A stretch of DNA of 64,000 bases, taken from positions 446,731 to 510,730 of the forward strand of contig NZ_KQ955210.1 in NCBI RefSeq assembly GCF_001546115.1, in the 5' to 3' direction. The notes under the pieces were generated by a model. That model worked only from the letters and a program-made list of their open reading frames with translations. It was not told where the DNA came from and ran no database searches. Positions 25,804-35,265 of the stretch are shown here, in pieces. The stretch's first letter is position 1. Each line of letters starts with the position of its first letter. This DNA is from Paracoccus aminovorans (GTDB lineage: Bacteria > Pseudomonadota > Alphaproteobacteria > Rhodobacterales > Rhodobacteraceae). A program made the position numbers and the translations under genes.

Positions 25804-26757
25804 TCAGTCGTTCAGCACCTTGTCCAGTGCGGCCTGCGCGTCGCCGCCATCGGCGGTGGTCACGCCCGCGATCCAGGGCTTCGCGGCATCGGGATTGGCT
25901 TTCAGCCATTTCAGCGCCGCATCGCCGGGCTGCTCGCCGTCGTTCAGGATCAGGCCCATGACTTCGCTTTCCATGGGCAGGGTGAATTCCAGGTTCTGCA
26001 GGAACTTTCCGACATTCGGGCATGTCTCGGCATAGCCCGCGCGGACGTTGGTGTCGACCCGCGCGCCGCCGAAGTCCGGCCCGAAGATCTCGTCGCCGCC
26101 GGAAAGATAGGTCATCTTGAACTGGGTGTTCATCGGATGCGGCTCCCAGCCCAGGAAGACCACCGGCTTGCCGGCGCCGTCCGCGCGGGCGACCTGCGCC
26201 AGCATGCCCTGCTCGCTGCTTTCGACCACCTCGAAGGTGCCCAGGTCGAACTTGTTCTCGGCCACCATCTCCAAGAGCAGGCGGTTGCCGTCGTTGCCCG
26301 GCTCGATGCCGTAGATCTTGCCGTCAAGCTCGGCCTTGTGCGCGGCGATCTTGCTGTAGTCGTCGATGCCCAGCTTGGCGCCGGCCTCGTTGGTCGCCAG
26401 GGTGTATTTCGCGCCGGTCAGGTTCGTGCGCAGCACCTCCACGGTGCCCGCGTCGCGATAGGGCTTCAGGTCGTTTTCCTGGCTGGGCATCCAGTTGCCC
26501 AGGAACACGTCCACGTCGTCCTTGGCCATGGCGGTATAGGTCACCGGCAGCGACAGGATCTTGGTCTCGGTCGCGTAGCCCAGGGCCTGGAGCACGGTCG
26601 AGGCCAGCGCGGTCGTCGAACTGATGTCGGTCCAGCCGACATCCGAGAAGACGACCTCGCGGCACTCGGCCGGTTCCTCGGCCTGCGCGGCGCTGACCGG
26701 CCCGAGCAGGGTGGCCAGCCCGGCCGCGATCAGCGCTGCGGTGCGGCGTAATGTCAT
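25804..26757 (-). CDS. choX: Choline ABC transporter, substrate-binding protein
   Basis: A 317-residue periplasmic binding protein of the ChoX/OpuAC type. The signal peptide (MTLRRTAALIAAGLATLLGPVSAAQAEE) is cleaved near AQA. The mature part has the aromatic-rich segments expected for a choline-binding box (SDVGWTDISST, DVFLGNWMPS, VFLGWEPHPMN). The start at 26757 follows AGGGAGAACAAG. It faces betI across the shared operator, so choline import and oxidation are induced together. Confidence 0.95.
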   Translation of the reverse strand: MTLRRTAALIAAGLATLLGPVSAAQAEEPAECREVVFSDVGWTDISSTTALASTVLQALGYATETKILSLPVTYTAMAKDDVDVFLGNWMPSQENDLKPYRDAGTVEVLRTNLTGAKYTLATNEAGAKLGIDDYSKIAAHKAELDGKIYGIEPGNDGNRLLLEMVAENKFDLGTFEVVESSEQGMLAQVARADGAGKPVVFLGWEPHPMNTQFKMTYLSGGDEIFGPDFGGARVDTNVRAGYAETCPNVGKFLQNLEFTLPMESEVMGLILNDGEQPGDAALKWLKANPDAAKPWIAGVTTADGGDAQAALDKVLND

Positions 26758-26775
26758 CTTGTTCTCCCTGGTTTG

Positions 26776-26823
26776 TTGACTCGTTACCTGATTAAGGCTT
26801 TTATTGATTGACGAGTCAATCAA
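26776..26823. promoter_or_regulatory. BetI operator with overlapping divergent cho/bet promoters
   Basis: A perfect inverted repeat, TTGATTGACGAGTCAATCAA, occupies 26804-26823. Toward betI, TTGACT (26776-26781), a 17-base spacer and TTTTAT (26799-26804) form a promoter whose -10 touches the repeat. Toward choX, read on the minus strand, TTGACT (26819-26814), 17 bases and CTTAAT (26796-26791) form a second one with its -35 inside the repeat. One bound BetI dimer could therefore block both. A further half-site, TTGACTCGT, overlaps the first -35. Confidence 0.75.
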
Positions 26824-26900
26824 AGATCTGCCAGATGCAGGTGAATGGGGCGGAATTTTCCGCGTGAAAGCTGAAACAAGCTGCAAAATGGTGTCCTGTC

Positions 26901-27470
26901 ATGCCCAAACTGGGTGTTGAGCCTATCCGAAAGGCGGCATTAATCAACGCCACCATTGCCACGGTGGGGCGCGCAGGGTCGCTTGACGTGACCGTGGCGC
27001 AGATCGCGCGCGAGGCCGGGATGTCCTCGGCCTTGGCGCATCACTATTTCGGCTCCAAGGAGCGGATCTTTCTTGCCGCGATGCGGCATATCCTGACTCA
27101 ATATGCCGAGTCGGCGCGCGCGTTGCTGAAGGATGCGCCCGACCCGCCCGAGCGGCTGCGCGCCGTGGTGCAGGCGAACTTCACGCCGCAGAACTTCGCG
27201 CGCGAGACGGTCGCCGCCTGGCTGAACTTCTATGCGCTGGCGCTGGTCGAGCCCGAGGCGGCGCGGCTCTTGCGCATCTATCACAAGCGGCTGCGCTCGA
27301 ACCTGCTGGTGGCGTTGCGGCCGCTGGCCGGCGCCGGGGCCGAGCGCATCGCCCGCACCGTCGGCGCGCTGATCGACGGGCTTTACCTGCGCGCGGCGCT
27401 GTCGAACGAGGCCGATGCCGCCGCCGCCGAACGCACGACAATGGACTATCTGGAGAAGGTGCTGCCATGA
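26901..27470 (+). CDS. betI: TetR-type repressor BetI
   Basis: BetI represses choline transport and oxidation genes and is relieved by choline. The 189-residue protein has the TetR N-terminal helix-turn-helix (VTVAQIAREAGMSSALAHHYFGSKERIF) with the BetI-typical start PKLGVEPIRKAALINATI. The C-terminal ligand domain is full length. Its stop overlaps the betB start (ATGA), so betI-betB are translationally coupled, and it sits next to a perfect palindrome that is its likely operator. Confidence 0.96.
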   Translation: MPKLGVEPIRKAALINATIATVGRAGSLDVTVAQIAREAGMSSALAHHYFGSKERIFLAAMRHILTQYAESARALLKDAPDPPERLRAVVQANFTPQNFARETVAAWLNFYALALVEPEAARLLRIYHKRLRSNLLVALRPLAGAGAERIARTVGALIDGLYLRAALSNEADAAAAERTTMDYLEKVLP

Positions 27471-28924
27471 GCCATGACGCCCGCCAAACCGCGCAACCCG
27501 CCGCCAGCCTCTATATCGACGGCGCCTTCGTCGAGGGCGAGGGCGCTGCGCTGCCGGTGCATTACCCCTATAGCGGCGCGGTGATCGCCGATCTGCGCGA
27601 AGCCTCGGTCGCCCAGGTGGCGCAGGCCACCGCCGCCGCCGCCGCCGCGCAGCCGGCCTGGGCGGCGCTGCGCCCGGTCGAGCGTGCCCGCGTGCTGATG
27701 CGGGCCGCCCAGATCATCCGCGAGCGCGGCGAGGAACTGGCCCGGCTGGAAACACTGGACACCGGCAAGCCGATCCAGGAGACGCGGGTGGCCGACTGGC
27801 CTTCGGGCGCGGACGCGCTGGAATATTTCGCCGGGCTGGCGCCGACCGTGACCGGGCAGAGCATCCCGCTGGGCGGCGATTTCGTCTATACGATCCGCGA
27901 GGCGCTTGGCGTCTGCGCCGGCATCGGCGCCTGGAACTACCCGAGCCAGATCGCCTGCTGGAAGGCGGCGCCGGCCTTGGCCATGGGCAATGCCATGGTC
28001 TTCAAGCCCAGCGAGGAGACGCCTTTGGGCGCGCTGAAACTGGCCGAGATCCTGACCGAGGCGGGGCTGCCGGCGGGCATCTTCAACGTCGTGCAGGGCC
28101 GCGGCGCGGTCGGCGCGGCGCTGGTGACCGACCCGTTGGTCGCCAAGGTTTCGCTGACCGGCTCGGTCGCGACCGGGCAGAAGGTCTATGCCGCCGCGGC
28201 CGAGGGCATGCGCCACGTCACCATGGAACTGGGCGGCAAGTCGCCGCTGATCGTCTTCGACGACGCGAGCCTCGAGGATGCGGTCGGCGCGGCGATCCTG
28301 GCGAATTTCTATTCCTCGGGGCAGATCTGCTCGAACGGCACCCGGGTCTTCGTGCAAGAGGGCATCCTGCCGGCCTTCCTGGAACGGCTGTCGGCGCGGC
28401 TCGCCTCGGTCAAGGTCGGCGATCCGCTGGCCGAGGACACCCAGCACGGTCCCATCGTCAGCCCGGCCCAGGCCGCGAAGATCCGCGAAGCCATCGGCAA
28501 GGGCCAGGCCGAGGGCGCGCGGCTGGTCTGCGGCGGCGCGGGCGAGGGCGCCTTCGTGCCGCCGACCGTCTTTGCCGATGCCACGGACGAGATGTTCATC
28601 GTGCGCGAAGAGATCTTCGGCCCGGTCATGTCGGTGCTGAGTTTCGCCGATGAGGCCGAGGTGCTCGCCCGCGCCAATGCCTCGCCCTATGGGCTGGCGG
28701 CGGGCGTCTTTACCCGCGACCTGGCGCGCGGGCACCGGATGGCGGCGGGTTTGCAGGCGGGAACGACCTGGATCAACGCCTATAACCTGACCCCGGTCGA
28801 GGCGCCCTTCGGCGGGGTGAAGCTGTCGGGGATCGGGCGTGAGAACTCGGCCGCGGCCATCGAGCACTATTCCCAGTTGAAGTCGGTCTATGTTGGCATG
28901 GGTGGCGTCGATGCGCCCTATTGA
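27467..28924 (+). CDS. betB: Betaine-aldehyde dehydrogenase
   Basis: BetB oxidises betaine aldehyde to glycine betaine with NAD(P)+. The 485-residue aldehyde dehydrogenase has the general base Glu254 in MELGGKSP, the nucleophile Cys288 in SSGQICSNGTRV, and the cofactor segment VFKPSEETPLG. It is the second step of the pathway started by BetA and is coupled to betI. Confidence 0.96.
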   Translation: MSHDARQTAQPAASLYIDGAFVEGEGAALPVHYPYSGAVIADLREASVAQVAQATAAAAAAQPAWAALRPVERARVLMRAAQIIRERGEELARLETLDTGKPIQETRVADWPSGADALEYFAGLAPTVTGQSIPLGGDFVYTIREALGVCAGIGAWNYPSQIACWKAAPALAMGNAMVFKPSEETPLGALKLAEILTEAGLPAGIFNVVQGRGAVGAALVTDPLVAKVSLTGSVATGQKVYAAAAEGMRHVTMELGGKSPLIVFDDASLEDAVGAAILANFYSSGQICSNGTRVFVQEGILPAFLERLSARLASVKVGDPLAEDTQHGPIVSPAQAAKIREAIGKGQAEGARLVCGGAGEGAFVPPTVFADATDEMFIVREEIFGPVMSVLSFADEAEVLARANASPYGLAAGVFTRDLARGHRMAAGLQAGTTWINAYNLTPVEAPFGGVKLSGIGRENSAAAIEHYSQLKSVYVGMGGVDAPY

Positions 28925-29005
28925 GCGGCGCCGCGCCGGCGGCGCGGTCGGCATGGGTATTTGGAAAACAGAGAAAGCCCGCAGGGCGGTGCAGGAGGCC
29001 AGGGC

Positions 29006-30658
29006 ATGATCCCGGATTATGTGATCGTCGGTGCCGGCTCGGCCGGTTGCGCGCTGGCCTATCGGCTGGTGATGGCCGGCAAGCGCGTCGATATCATCGA
29101 ATATGGCGGCTCGGACATCGGGCCCTTCATCCAGATGCCGGCGGCGCTGAGCTATCCGATGAACATGCGGCGCTATGACTGGGGATTCTCGTCCGAACCC
29201 GAGGAGCACCTGGGCGGGCGGCGGCTGGTCACGCCGCGCGGCAAGGTTCTGGGCGGATCGTCCTCGATCAACGGCATGGTCTTCGTGCGCGGCCATGCCC
29301 GGGACTTCGATTTCTGGGCCGAGAGCGGCGCGGCCGGCTGGGCCTATGCCGATGTGCTGCCCTATTTCAAGCGCATGGAGACCTCGCATGGCGCGGTCAG
29401 CGCCTATCGCGGCACCGAGGGACCGCTGCATGTCACGCGCGGCTCGCGCAAGAACCCGCTGTTCAACGCCTTCATCCGCGCCGGCAACGAGGCCGGCTAT
29501 GCCATGACCGACGATTACAACGGTGCCCGGCAAGAGGGTTTCGGCGCCATGGAGGCGACGATCTGGGAGGGCCGGCGCTGGTCGGCCGCCAATGCCTATC
29601 TGCGTCCGGCGCAGGAGACCGGCCTGCTGCGGCTGCGGCGCGGGCTGGCGCAGCGCGTGGTCTTCGAGGACGGGCGCGCGGTCGGCGTCGAGGTCAGGAA
29701 TACCCGCGGCGTCATCGTGTTCCGGGCCAAACATGAGGTTATTCTTTCGGCCAGCTCGATCAACACGCCGAAGATCCTGATGCTGTCGGGGATCGGGCCG
29801 GCGGACCACCTGCGCGAACATGGCATCGAGGTTCGGGCGGACCGGCCCGGCGTGGGGTCGAACCTGCAGGATCACCTTGAGATCTATATGCAATATACCG
29901 CGACCAAGCCGATCACGCTCTACAAGCACTGGAACCTGTGGGGCAAGGGCTCGATCGGGGCGCAATGGATGGCGACCGGGACGGGCCTGGGCGCCTCGAA
30001 CCAGTTCGAGAGCTGCGGCTTCATCCGCTCGGCCGCCGGGGTGGAATATCCGGACATCCAGTATCACTTCCTGCCGCTGGCGGTGCGTTACGACGGCAAG
30101 GCGGCGGCCGAGGGCCATGGCTTCCAGGTGCATGTCGGGCCGATGCGGTCGAAATCGCGCGGCACGGTGCGGCTGAAGTCGGGCGATCCGAAACAGGCAC
30201 CCGAGATCCGCTTCAACTACATGTCGCATGCCGACGACTGGGCCGAGTTCCGCGCCTGCGTGCGCCTGACCCGGGAAATTTTCGAGCAATCGGCCTTTGC
30301 CGATTACAAGGGCTATGAAATCCAGCCGGGCGAGGGCGTGGTGACGGACGCCGAGATCGATGCCTTCATCCGCGAGCATGCCGAGTCGGCCTTCCACCCC
30401 TGCGGCACGGCCCGCATGGGCCGGCGGGACGACGACATGGCGGTGGTCGATCCCGAGCTGCGGGTGATCGGAGTCGAAGGGCTGCGCGTGGCCGACAGCT
30501 CGATCTTCCCGCGCATCACCAACGGCAACCTGAACGCGCCCTCGATCATGACCGGCGAGAAGGCCGCCGATCACATCCTGGGCCAAGGCATGCTGGCGCC
30601 CTTGAACCTGGGGCCGCAGATGGACCCGGAATGGCAGGAAAGGCAGCGTTCCGCGTAG
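29006..30658 (+). CDS. betA: Choline dehydrogenase
   Basis: BetA is a membrane-associated flavoprotein of the GMC family that oxidises choline to betaine aldehyde (and can take it on to betaine). The 550-residue protein opens with the FAD-binding DYVIVGAGSAGC and carries GGSSSINGMVFVRGH, the second GMC signature SINTPKILMLSGIGP, and the active-site HPCGTARMG. The ATG at 29006 is preferred over upstream codons because of GGAGG ahead of it. A GTATTTG motif copy lies in the 81-bp gap after betB. The gene ends one base before a convergent DUF177 gene. Confidence 0.95.
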   Translation: MIPDYVIVGAGSAGCALAYRLVMAGKRVDIIEYGGSDIGPFIQMPAALSYPMNMRRYDWGFSSEPEEHLGGRRLVTPRGKVLGGSSSINGMVFVRGHARDFDFWAESGAAGWAYADVLPYFKRMETSHGAVSAYRGTEGPLHVTRGSRKNPLFNAFIRAGNEAGYAMTDDYNGARQEGFGAMEATIWEGRRWSAANAYLRPAQETGLLRLRRGLAQRVVFEDGRAVGVEVRNTRGVIVFRAKHEVILSASSINTPKILMLSGIGPADHLREHGIEVRADRPGVGSNLQDHLEIYMQYTATKPITLYKHWNLWGKGSIGAQWMATGTGLGASNQFESCGFIRSAAGVEYPDIQYHFLPLAVRYDGKAAAEGHGFQVHVGPMRSKSRGTVRLKSGDPKQAPEIRFNYMSHADDWAEFRACVRLTREIFEQSAFADYKGYEIQPGEGVVTDAEIDAFIREHAESAFHPCGTARMGRRDDDMAVVDPELRVIGVEGLRVADSSIFPRITNGNLNAPSIMTGEKAADHILGQGMLAPLNLGPQMDPEWQERQRSA

Positions 30659-30659
30659 C

Positions 30660-31193
30660 TTACTGCGGCTTTTTCGAATCCTTCAGCAGATCCGCAAGGC
30701 CGGCGAAGGGCTTGCGGGTCGGTTCCTCGGCATCCGGTGTCTCGGGGGTGTCCAGTTCGGCGCCGTCGGCGCGCGGATAGAGCGGCAGGGCCAGCGACAG
30801 CTCCTCGGCCATGATGGCGGCCAGGTCGATGAACGGACCCAGGGGCTCGAGTTCGTCGTCGGGCATCTCGATCTCGTCGCCCTCGGGCGCGCTGACATGG
30901 GGCGAGAAGACGCGGTGCACCGGCTCCTCGAGATCGGTCGTGACCGGCGCCAGCGTCACCACGCAGGGCTGGACCACGCGGGCCTTGAGCGCGCCCGCCA
31001 CCTGCCAGGCGTCCTGGGCCACGGCCTGGATGCGGCCGGCGAAGCGCAGCTTCGGCAGATCCAGCAGCCCCAGCTCGGCCGCCAGCGCCTGGCGCGTCGC
31101 GGCGTCGGGCGCCAGCGTGAATGCGGTCGGCTGGCGCGGGTTCAGATGGGCCACCCGAAAGCGGGACTGCGGGGGCTTCATATCGGTCATCAT
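30660..31193 (-). CDS. YceD/DUF177 family protein
   Basis: A 177-residue YceD-type protein. The family cysteine in VVQPCVVTLAPVTTDLEEPV and the acidic stretch before DLAAIMAEELSLALPLYPR are diagnostic. It is linked to 23S rRNA accumulation in plants and usually precedes rpmF (L32) in bacteria. Here no rpmF follows: betA ends 1 bp away on the other strand. Start could be 31190, 3 bases in, given the AAAGG position. It is divergent from bamE. Confidence 0.88.
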   Translation of the reverse strand: MMTDMKPPQSRFRVAHLNPRQPTAFTLAPDAATRQALAAELGLLDLPKLRFAGRIQAVAQDAWQVAGALKARVVQPCVVTLAPVTTDLEEPVHRVFSPHVSAPEGDEIEMPDDELEPLGPFIDLAAIMAEELSLALPLYPRADGAELDTPETPDAEEPTRKPFAGLADLLKDSKKPQ

Positions 31194-31304
31194 GGGCCTT
31201 TCGCGGGCGGCTTCGCCCTGGGTCTGGATATTCTTGAGCGCAGGGCGTGAGTTTGCTAAGCCGGTCGCGCGGCGTCAACAGGCGCGTAGAGGGGCAGAGA
31301 GACG

Positions 31305-31763
31305 ATGAAGATTTCCCGGCGGCAGATCATGGCCTTGGCACTGGTCGCACCTCTTGCGCTTTCCGCCTGCCAGGCCACCTATCGCAACCACGGCTATGTC
31401 CCGCCCGAGGAGCAGCTGTCGCAGGTGGTCGTCGGCCAGACCTCGCAATCCGAGCTGGAGGGGCTGGTCGGCCGACCCTCGGCCCAGGGCCTGCTGACCG
31501 GATCGGGCTGGTATTACGTCGGCTCGCGCTGGGAATATTTCGGCGCCCGCCAGCCGCGCGAGATCAACCGCGAGGTCGTCGCCGTCAGCTTCAACGAATC
31601 CGGCACCGTCAGCAATGTCGAGCGTTTCGGGCTGGAGCGCGGCCGCGTCGTGGTGCTGTCGCAGCGCGTCACCGACAGCGGCGTGACCAGCCTCGGGCTG
31701 ATCCGGCAGCTGATGGGCAACGTCGGCCGCGTCTCGGCCGGGCAGCTGCTGGACCAGCAATAG
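31305..31763 (+). CDS. bamE: Outer-membrane assembly lipoprotein BamE
   Basis: BamE is the small lipoprotein of the BAM complex that folds beta-barrel proteins into the outer membrane. The lipobox LSAC gives a lipidated Cys22. The SmpA/OmlA core is visible in QLSQVVVGQTSQSELEGLVGRPS and WYYVGSRWEYFG, with INREVVAVSFNESGTV closing the fold. The C-terminus is extended, as in other alphaproteobacteria (152 residues). Confidence 0.9.
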   Translation: MKISRRQIMALALVAPLALSACQATYRNHGYVPPEEQLSQVVVGQTSQSELEGLVGRPSAQGLLTGSGWYYVGSRWEYFGARQPREINREVVAVSFNESGTVSNVERFGLERGRVVVLSQRVTDSGVTSLGLIRQLMGNVGRVSAGQLLDQQ

Positions 31764-31935
31764 GCAAGGCGCGGCCCGCGCTGCCTGCCGCAAGCGCGCG
31801 GGGCGTCTGCTGGCGCGCGCTGTCATCTTTGCGCTTCAATCCACCATGCAGCTGTTACAAGATGGGTGCAGGGAGGGGCGTAACAAGTCGGATCGGGACC
31901 GGGTGACGGTCGAACTCAGGATCGGGCAAGGCGCG

Positions 31936-32688
31936 ATGATGGCATTCCGCAAGGGCCGCTACGAGGTCGGTTTCGCTGAAACCGCAGAGGAAATCCGCGA
32001 GGCGCAGCACCTGCGCTGGCTGTGCTTCATCGCGCGCGGGCGCGACGACGGCGACACCGGATTGCTGGACGCCGACGATTACGACGACCGCTGCACCCAT
32101 GTGCTGATTCGCGAAACCGGCGGCCGGCTGGTGGCCTGTTTCCGCATGATGACGCTGGAGGGCGGGGCGCAGATCGGCGAAAGCTATTCCGCGCGCTACT
32201 ACAACCTGTCACGTCTGCGCGATTTCCACGGCCGCATGGTCGAGATCGGCCGCTTCTGCATCCATCCCGAGATCCGCGATCCCGATATCCTGCGCCTGGC
32301 CTGGGGCGCCTTGGCGCGCCATGTCGATGCCGAGGGCGTGGCGATGCTCTTCGGCTGCTCCAGCTTCATCGGCACCGACACGCGCGGCTACGAGGACGCC
32401 TTCGCGATGCTGCGCGAGCGGCACCTGGCGCCGAAACGCTGGCTGCCGCGGGTCAAGGCGCCGCAGGTGTTCCGCTTTGCCCGCGTGCTGCGGCTGCGCA
32501 AGCCCGACCCGCGCCGGGCCATGGCGGCGATGCCGCCCTTGCTGCGCAGCTACCTGGCCATGGGCGGCTGGGTCAGCGACCATGCCGTCGTCGACCGGCA
32601 GATGGACACGCTGCATGTCTTCACCGGGCTGGAAATCGGCGCCATTCCCTCGACCCGGGCGAAACTCCTGCGCGCCGCCGGGGCCTGA
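31936..32688 (+). CDS. olsB: L-ornithine N-alpha-acyltransferase
   Basis: OlsB transfers a 3-hydroxyacyl chain from ACP to the alpha amino group of ornithine, giving lyso-ornithine lipid. The 250-residue GNAT-type protein has the family segments EIREAQHLRWLCF, MVEIGRFCIHPEIRD, VAMLFGCSSFIGTD and GGWVSDHAVVDRQMDTLHVF. The second enzyme, OlsA, normally adjacent, is not in this window; tgt follows instead. Start at 31936 or 31939 (two adjacent ATG codons). Confidence 0.85.
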   Translation: MMAFRKGRYEVGFAETAEEIREAQHLRWLCFIARGRDDGDTGLLDADDYDDRCTHVLIRETGGRLVACFRMMTLEGGAQIGESYSARYYNLSRLRDFHGRMVEIGRFCIHPEIRDPDILRLAWGALARHVDAEGVAMLFGCSSFIGTDTRGYEDAFAMLRERHLAPKRWLPRVKAPQVFRFARVLRLRKPDPRRAMAAMPPLLRSYLAMGGWVSDHAVVDRQMDTLHVFTGLEIGAIPSTRAKLLRAAGA

Positions 32689-32730
32689 GCGGGCCTTGCA
32701 TCCGGCGCCGGAACGCCTATCAGCAGCCGC

Positions 32731-33861
32731 ATGAGCGAGAAATTCAGTTTCCAGGTCTCGGCCACCGATGGCCGCGCCCGCACCGGCATCATCGACACGC
32801 CGCGCGGCCGGATCCGCACGCCGGCCTTCATGCCCGTCGGCACCGCCGCCACGGTCAAGGCCATGCTGCCCGAATCGGTACGCGCCACCGGCGCCGACAT
32901 CCTGTTGGGCAATACCTATCACCTGATGCTGCGCCCCGGCGCCGAGCGTATCGCCCGGCTGGGCGGCTTGCACCGGTTCATGAACTGGGACCGTCCGATC
33001 CTGACCGACTCCGGCGGCTTCCAAGTCATGTCGCTGGCGAGCCTGCGCAAGCTGACCGAAGAGGGCGTGACCTTTTCCAGCCATATCGACGGCAGCAAGC
33101 ACCATCTCTCGCCCGAAACCAGCATGGAGATCCAGCGCCTGCTGGGCTCGGACATCGTCATGGCCTTCGACGAATGCCCGGCGCTGCCGGCGAGCGAGGA
33201 GCAGGTGGCGCAGTCGATGCGCATGTCGATGCGTTGGGCCGCGCGCTCGCGCGACGCCTTCGGCGACCGGCCCGGTCATGCGCTGTTCGGCATCATGCAG
33301 GGCGGGGTCACCCGCGAATTGCGCGAGGAATCGGCCGAGGCGCTGAAGGCGATCGGCTTCGAGGGCTATGCCATCGGCGGCCTTGCCGTGGGCGAGGGGC
33401 AGGAGGCGATGTTCGGCGTGCTTGACTATGCGCCGGGCTTCCTGCCGGCGGACAAGCCGCGCTATCTGATGGGCGTGGGCAAGCCCGACGACATCGTCGG
33501 CGCCGTGCTGCGCGGCGTCGACATGATGGATTGCGTGCTGCCCTCGCGTTCCGGGCGCACCGGCCAGGCTTGGACCCGGCGCGGCCAGGTCAATGTCAAG
33601 AACGCCCGGCACGCCGACGATCCGCGGCCGCTGGACGAGCATTGCAGCTGCCCGGCCTGCACCGGCTACAGCCGCGCCTATCTGCACCATGTCTTCCGCG
33701 CCGGCGAGATGATCTCGGGGATGCTGCTGACCTGGCACAACCTGCATTACTTCCAGGAGCTGATGGCCGGGCTGCGCGAGGCCATCGCGCGCGGGGAACT
33801 GGCCGCATTCGTGACGGAATTCGCGGCATTGCGAGCACAGGGCGATATCGATCCGCTGTGA
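32731..33861 (+). CDS. tgt: Queuine/preQ1 tRNA-guanine transglycosylase
   Basis: TGT exchanges G34 for preQ1 in tRNAs with GUN anticodons, including the tRNA-Asp(GTC) encoded in this window. The 376-residue enzyme has the catalytic aspartates in LTDSGGFQVMSL and DCVLPSRSGRTGQ, the GGLAVGEGQEAMF loop, and the zinc site CSCPACTGYSRAYLHH. Length and motif order are normal. Confidence 0.96.
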   Translation: MSEKFSFQVSATDGRARTGIIDTPRGRIRTPAFMPVGTAATVKAMLPESVRATGADILLGNTYHLMLRPGAERIARLGGLHRFMNWDRPILTDSGGFQVMSLASLRKLTEEGVTFSSHIDGSKHHLSPETSMEIQRLLGSDIVMAFDECPALPASEEQVAQSMRMSMRWAARSRDAFGDRPGHALFGIMQGGVTRELREESAEALKAIGFEGYAIGGLAVGEGQEAMFGVLDYAPGFLPADKPRYLMGVGKPDDIVGAVLRGVDMMDCVLPSRSGRTGQAWTRRGQVNVKNARHADDPRPLDEHCSCPACTGYSRAYLHHVFRAGEMISGMLLTWHNLHYFQELMAGLREAIARGELAAFVTEFAALRAQGDIDPL

Positions 33862-33952
33862 AACCCAAGGTAATTCCTTGAATTTCGCCAAACCTTCGAT
33901 ATTGCCGAAAGGAATCGCCCGGCGGATGACCCGCCGCCCCTGAAAGAACCCA

Positions 33953-35161
33953 ATGGCAGCCAACCCACAGACCGACCACAAGACCGAGATCCGCACCATC
34001 ACCACCACGGCCGAACTGGCCGAGTTCTGTGAACTGGCCAAGGCTCAGCCCTATGTCACGCTCGACACCGAATTCCTGCGCGAGCGCACCTATTACTCCA
34101 AGCTCTGCCTGATCCAGGCCGCGTTGCCGCCGGCCTCGGCCAGCAAACTGCCGGGCGGCCCGGCCGTGCTGATCGACCCGCTGGTCGAGGGCCTGTCGCT
34201 GGAACCGCTCTATGACCTGTTCCGCCACAAGGCGACGGTGAAGGTGTTCCACGCCGCCCGCCAGGATCTGGAGATCTTCTTTCACGACGCCGGCGTGTTT
34301 CCCGACCCGCTGTTCGACACCCAGATCGCCGCCATGGTCTGCGGCTTCGGCGAGCAGGCGGGATACGAGACTCTGGTCAAGAAGATCGCGCGCCAGCCGC
34401 TCGACAAGTCCTCGCGCTTCACCGACTGGTCGCACCGGCCGCTGTCGGATGCGCAGGCGGCCTATGCGCTGGCCGATGTGACGCATCTGCGGGCGATCTA
34501 CGAGTTCCTCGCGGCGCAGCTCGACAAGACCGGCCGCGGGCCCTGGCTGGGCGAGGAGGTCGCGGTGCTGTTGAACCCGGAAACCTATATCACCCGCCCC
34601 GACGAGGCCTGGGAGCGGGTGCGCACCCGCTCGGGCTCGCCGCGCTTCCTGGCGGTGGTGCGCGAACTGGCGCGCTTCCGCGAGACCTATGCCCAGGAAC
34701 GCGACATCCCGCGCGCCCGCGTCTTCAAGGACGATGCGCTGATCGAGCTTGCCTCGACCAAGCCGCTGACCGAGGCGGACCTGGCGAAGTCGCGCCTGCT
34801 GTTGCGCGACGCGCGGCGCGGCGACATCGCCAACGGCATCCTTGCGGCGGTCAAGGCCGGGCTCGAGGCCAAGGACCTGCCCAAGCCCGCGCCCGAAGAA
34901 CCCGGCCGCCCCGGCAATGCCGCGCTGGCCGAACTGCTGCGGGTGCTCTTGAAGGCCAAGTCGGATGCGGCGGGCGTGGCGCCGCGGCTGATCGCCTCGG
35001 CGGCGGAACTGGACGCCATCGCCTCGGGCGCGCGGGATCTGCCGGCGCTGGCGGGCTGGCGGGCCGAGGTCTTTGGCCGCGACGCGCTGCGCCTTGCCGC
35101 CGGCGAGATCGCGCTTTCGGCGCAGAACGGCGCGGTCAAGGTGGTGCCGGTCGGCAGCTGA
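33953..35161 (+). CDS. rnd: Ribonuclease D
   Basis: RNase D is a 3'-5' exonuclease trimming tRNA and other stable RNA precursors. The DEDDy motifs are in order: LDTEFLRERTYY, VFHAARQDLEIFF and AAYALADVTHL. An HRDC domain follows at about 215-290, then a second helical region. Length (402 residues) is as expected. The AT-richer 90-bp gap before it probably holds its promoter. Confidence 0.95.
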   Translation: MAANPQTDHKTEIRTITTTAELAEFCELAKAQPYVTLDTEFLRERTYYSKLCLIQAALPPASASKLPGGPAVLIDPLVEGLSLEPLYDLFRHKATVKVFHAARQDLEIFFHDAGVFPDPLFDTQIAAMVCGFGEQAGYETLVKKIARQPLDKSSRFTDWSHRPLSDAQAAYALADVTHLRAIYEFLAAQLDKTGRGPWLGEEVAVLLNPETYITRPDEAWERVRTRSGSPRFLAVVRELARFRETYAQERDIPRARVFKDDALIELASTKPLTEADLAKSRLLLRDARRGDIANGILAAVKAGLEAKDLPKPAPEEPGRPGNAALAELLRVLLKAKSDAAGVAPRLIASAAELDAIASGARDLPALAGWRAEVFGRDALRLAAGEIALSAQNGAVKVVPVGS

Positions 35162-35265
35162 GCCGAAGCCTTCCGAAACCCCGCGCCGGCCGGAACCCGG
35201 CGGGGCAGCGGCACGTTCCGCGTGGCAGGCCTGACGGTCGGGCTGCCTTTTTGCGCGGAATTTCC

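Noticed and set aside
27446..30586. A 1,046-codon open frame on the minus strand over betB and betA
   Set aside because: It is the antisense shadow of two well-supported genes in GC-rich DNA; its product is His/Arg/Ala-rich low complexity with no domain.
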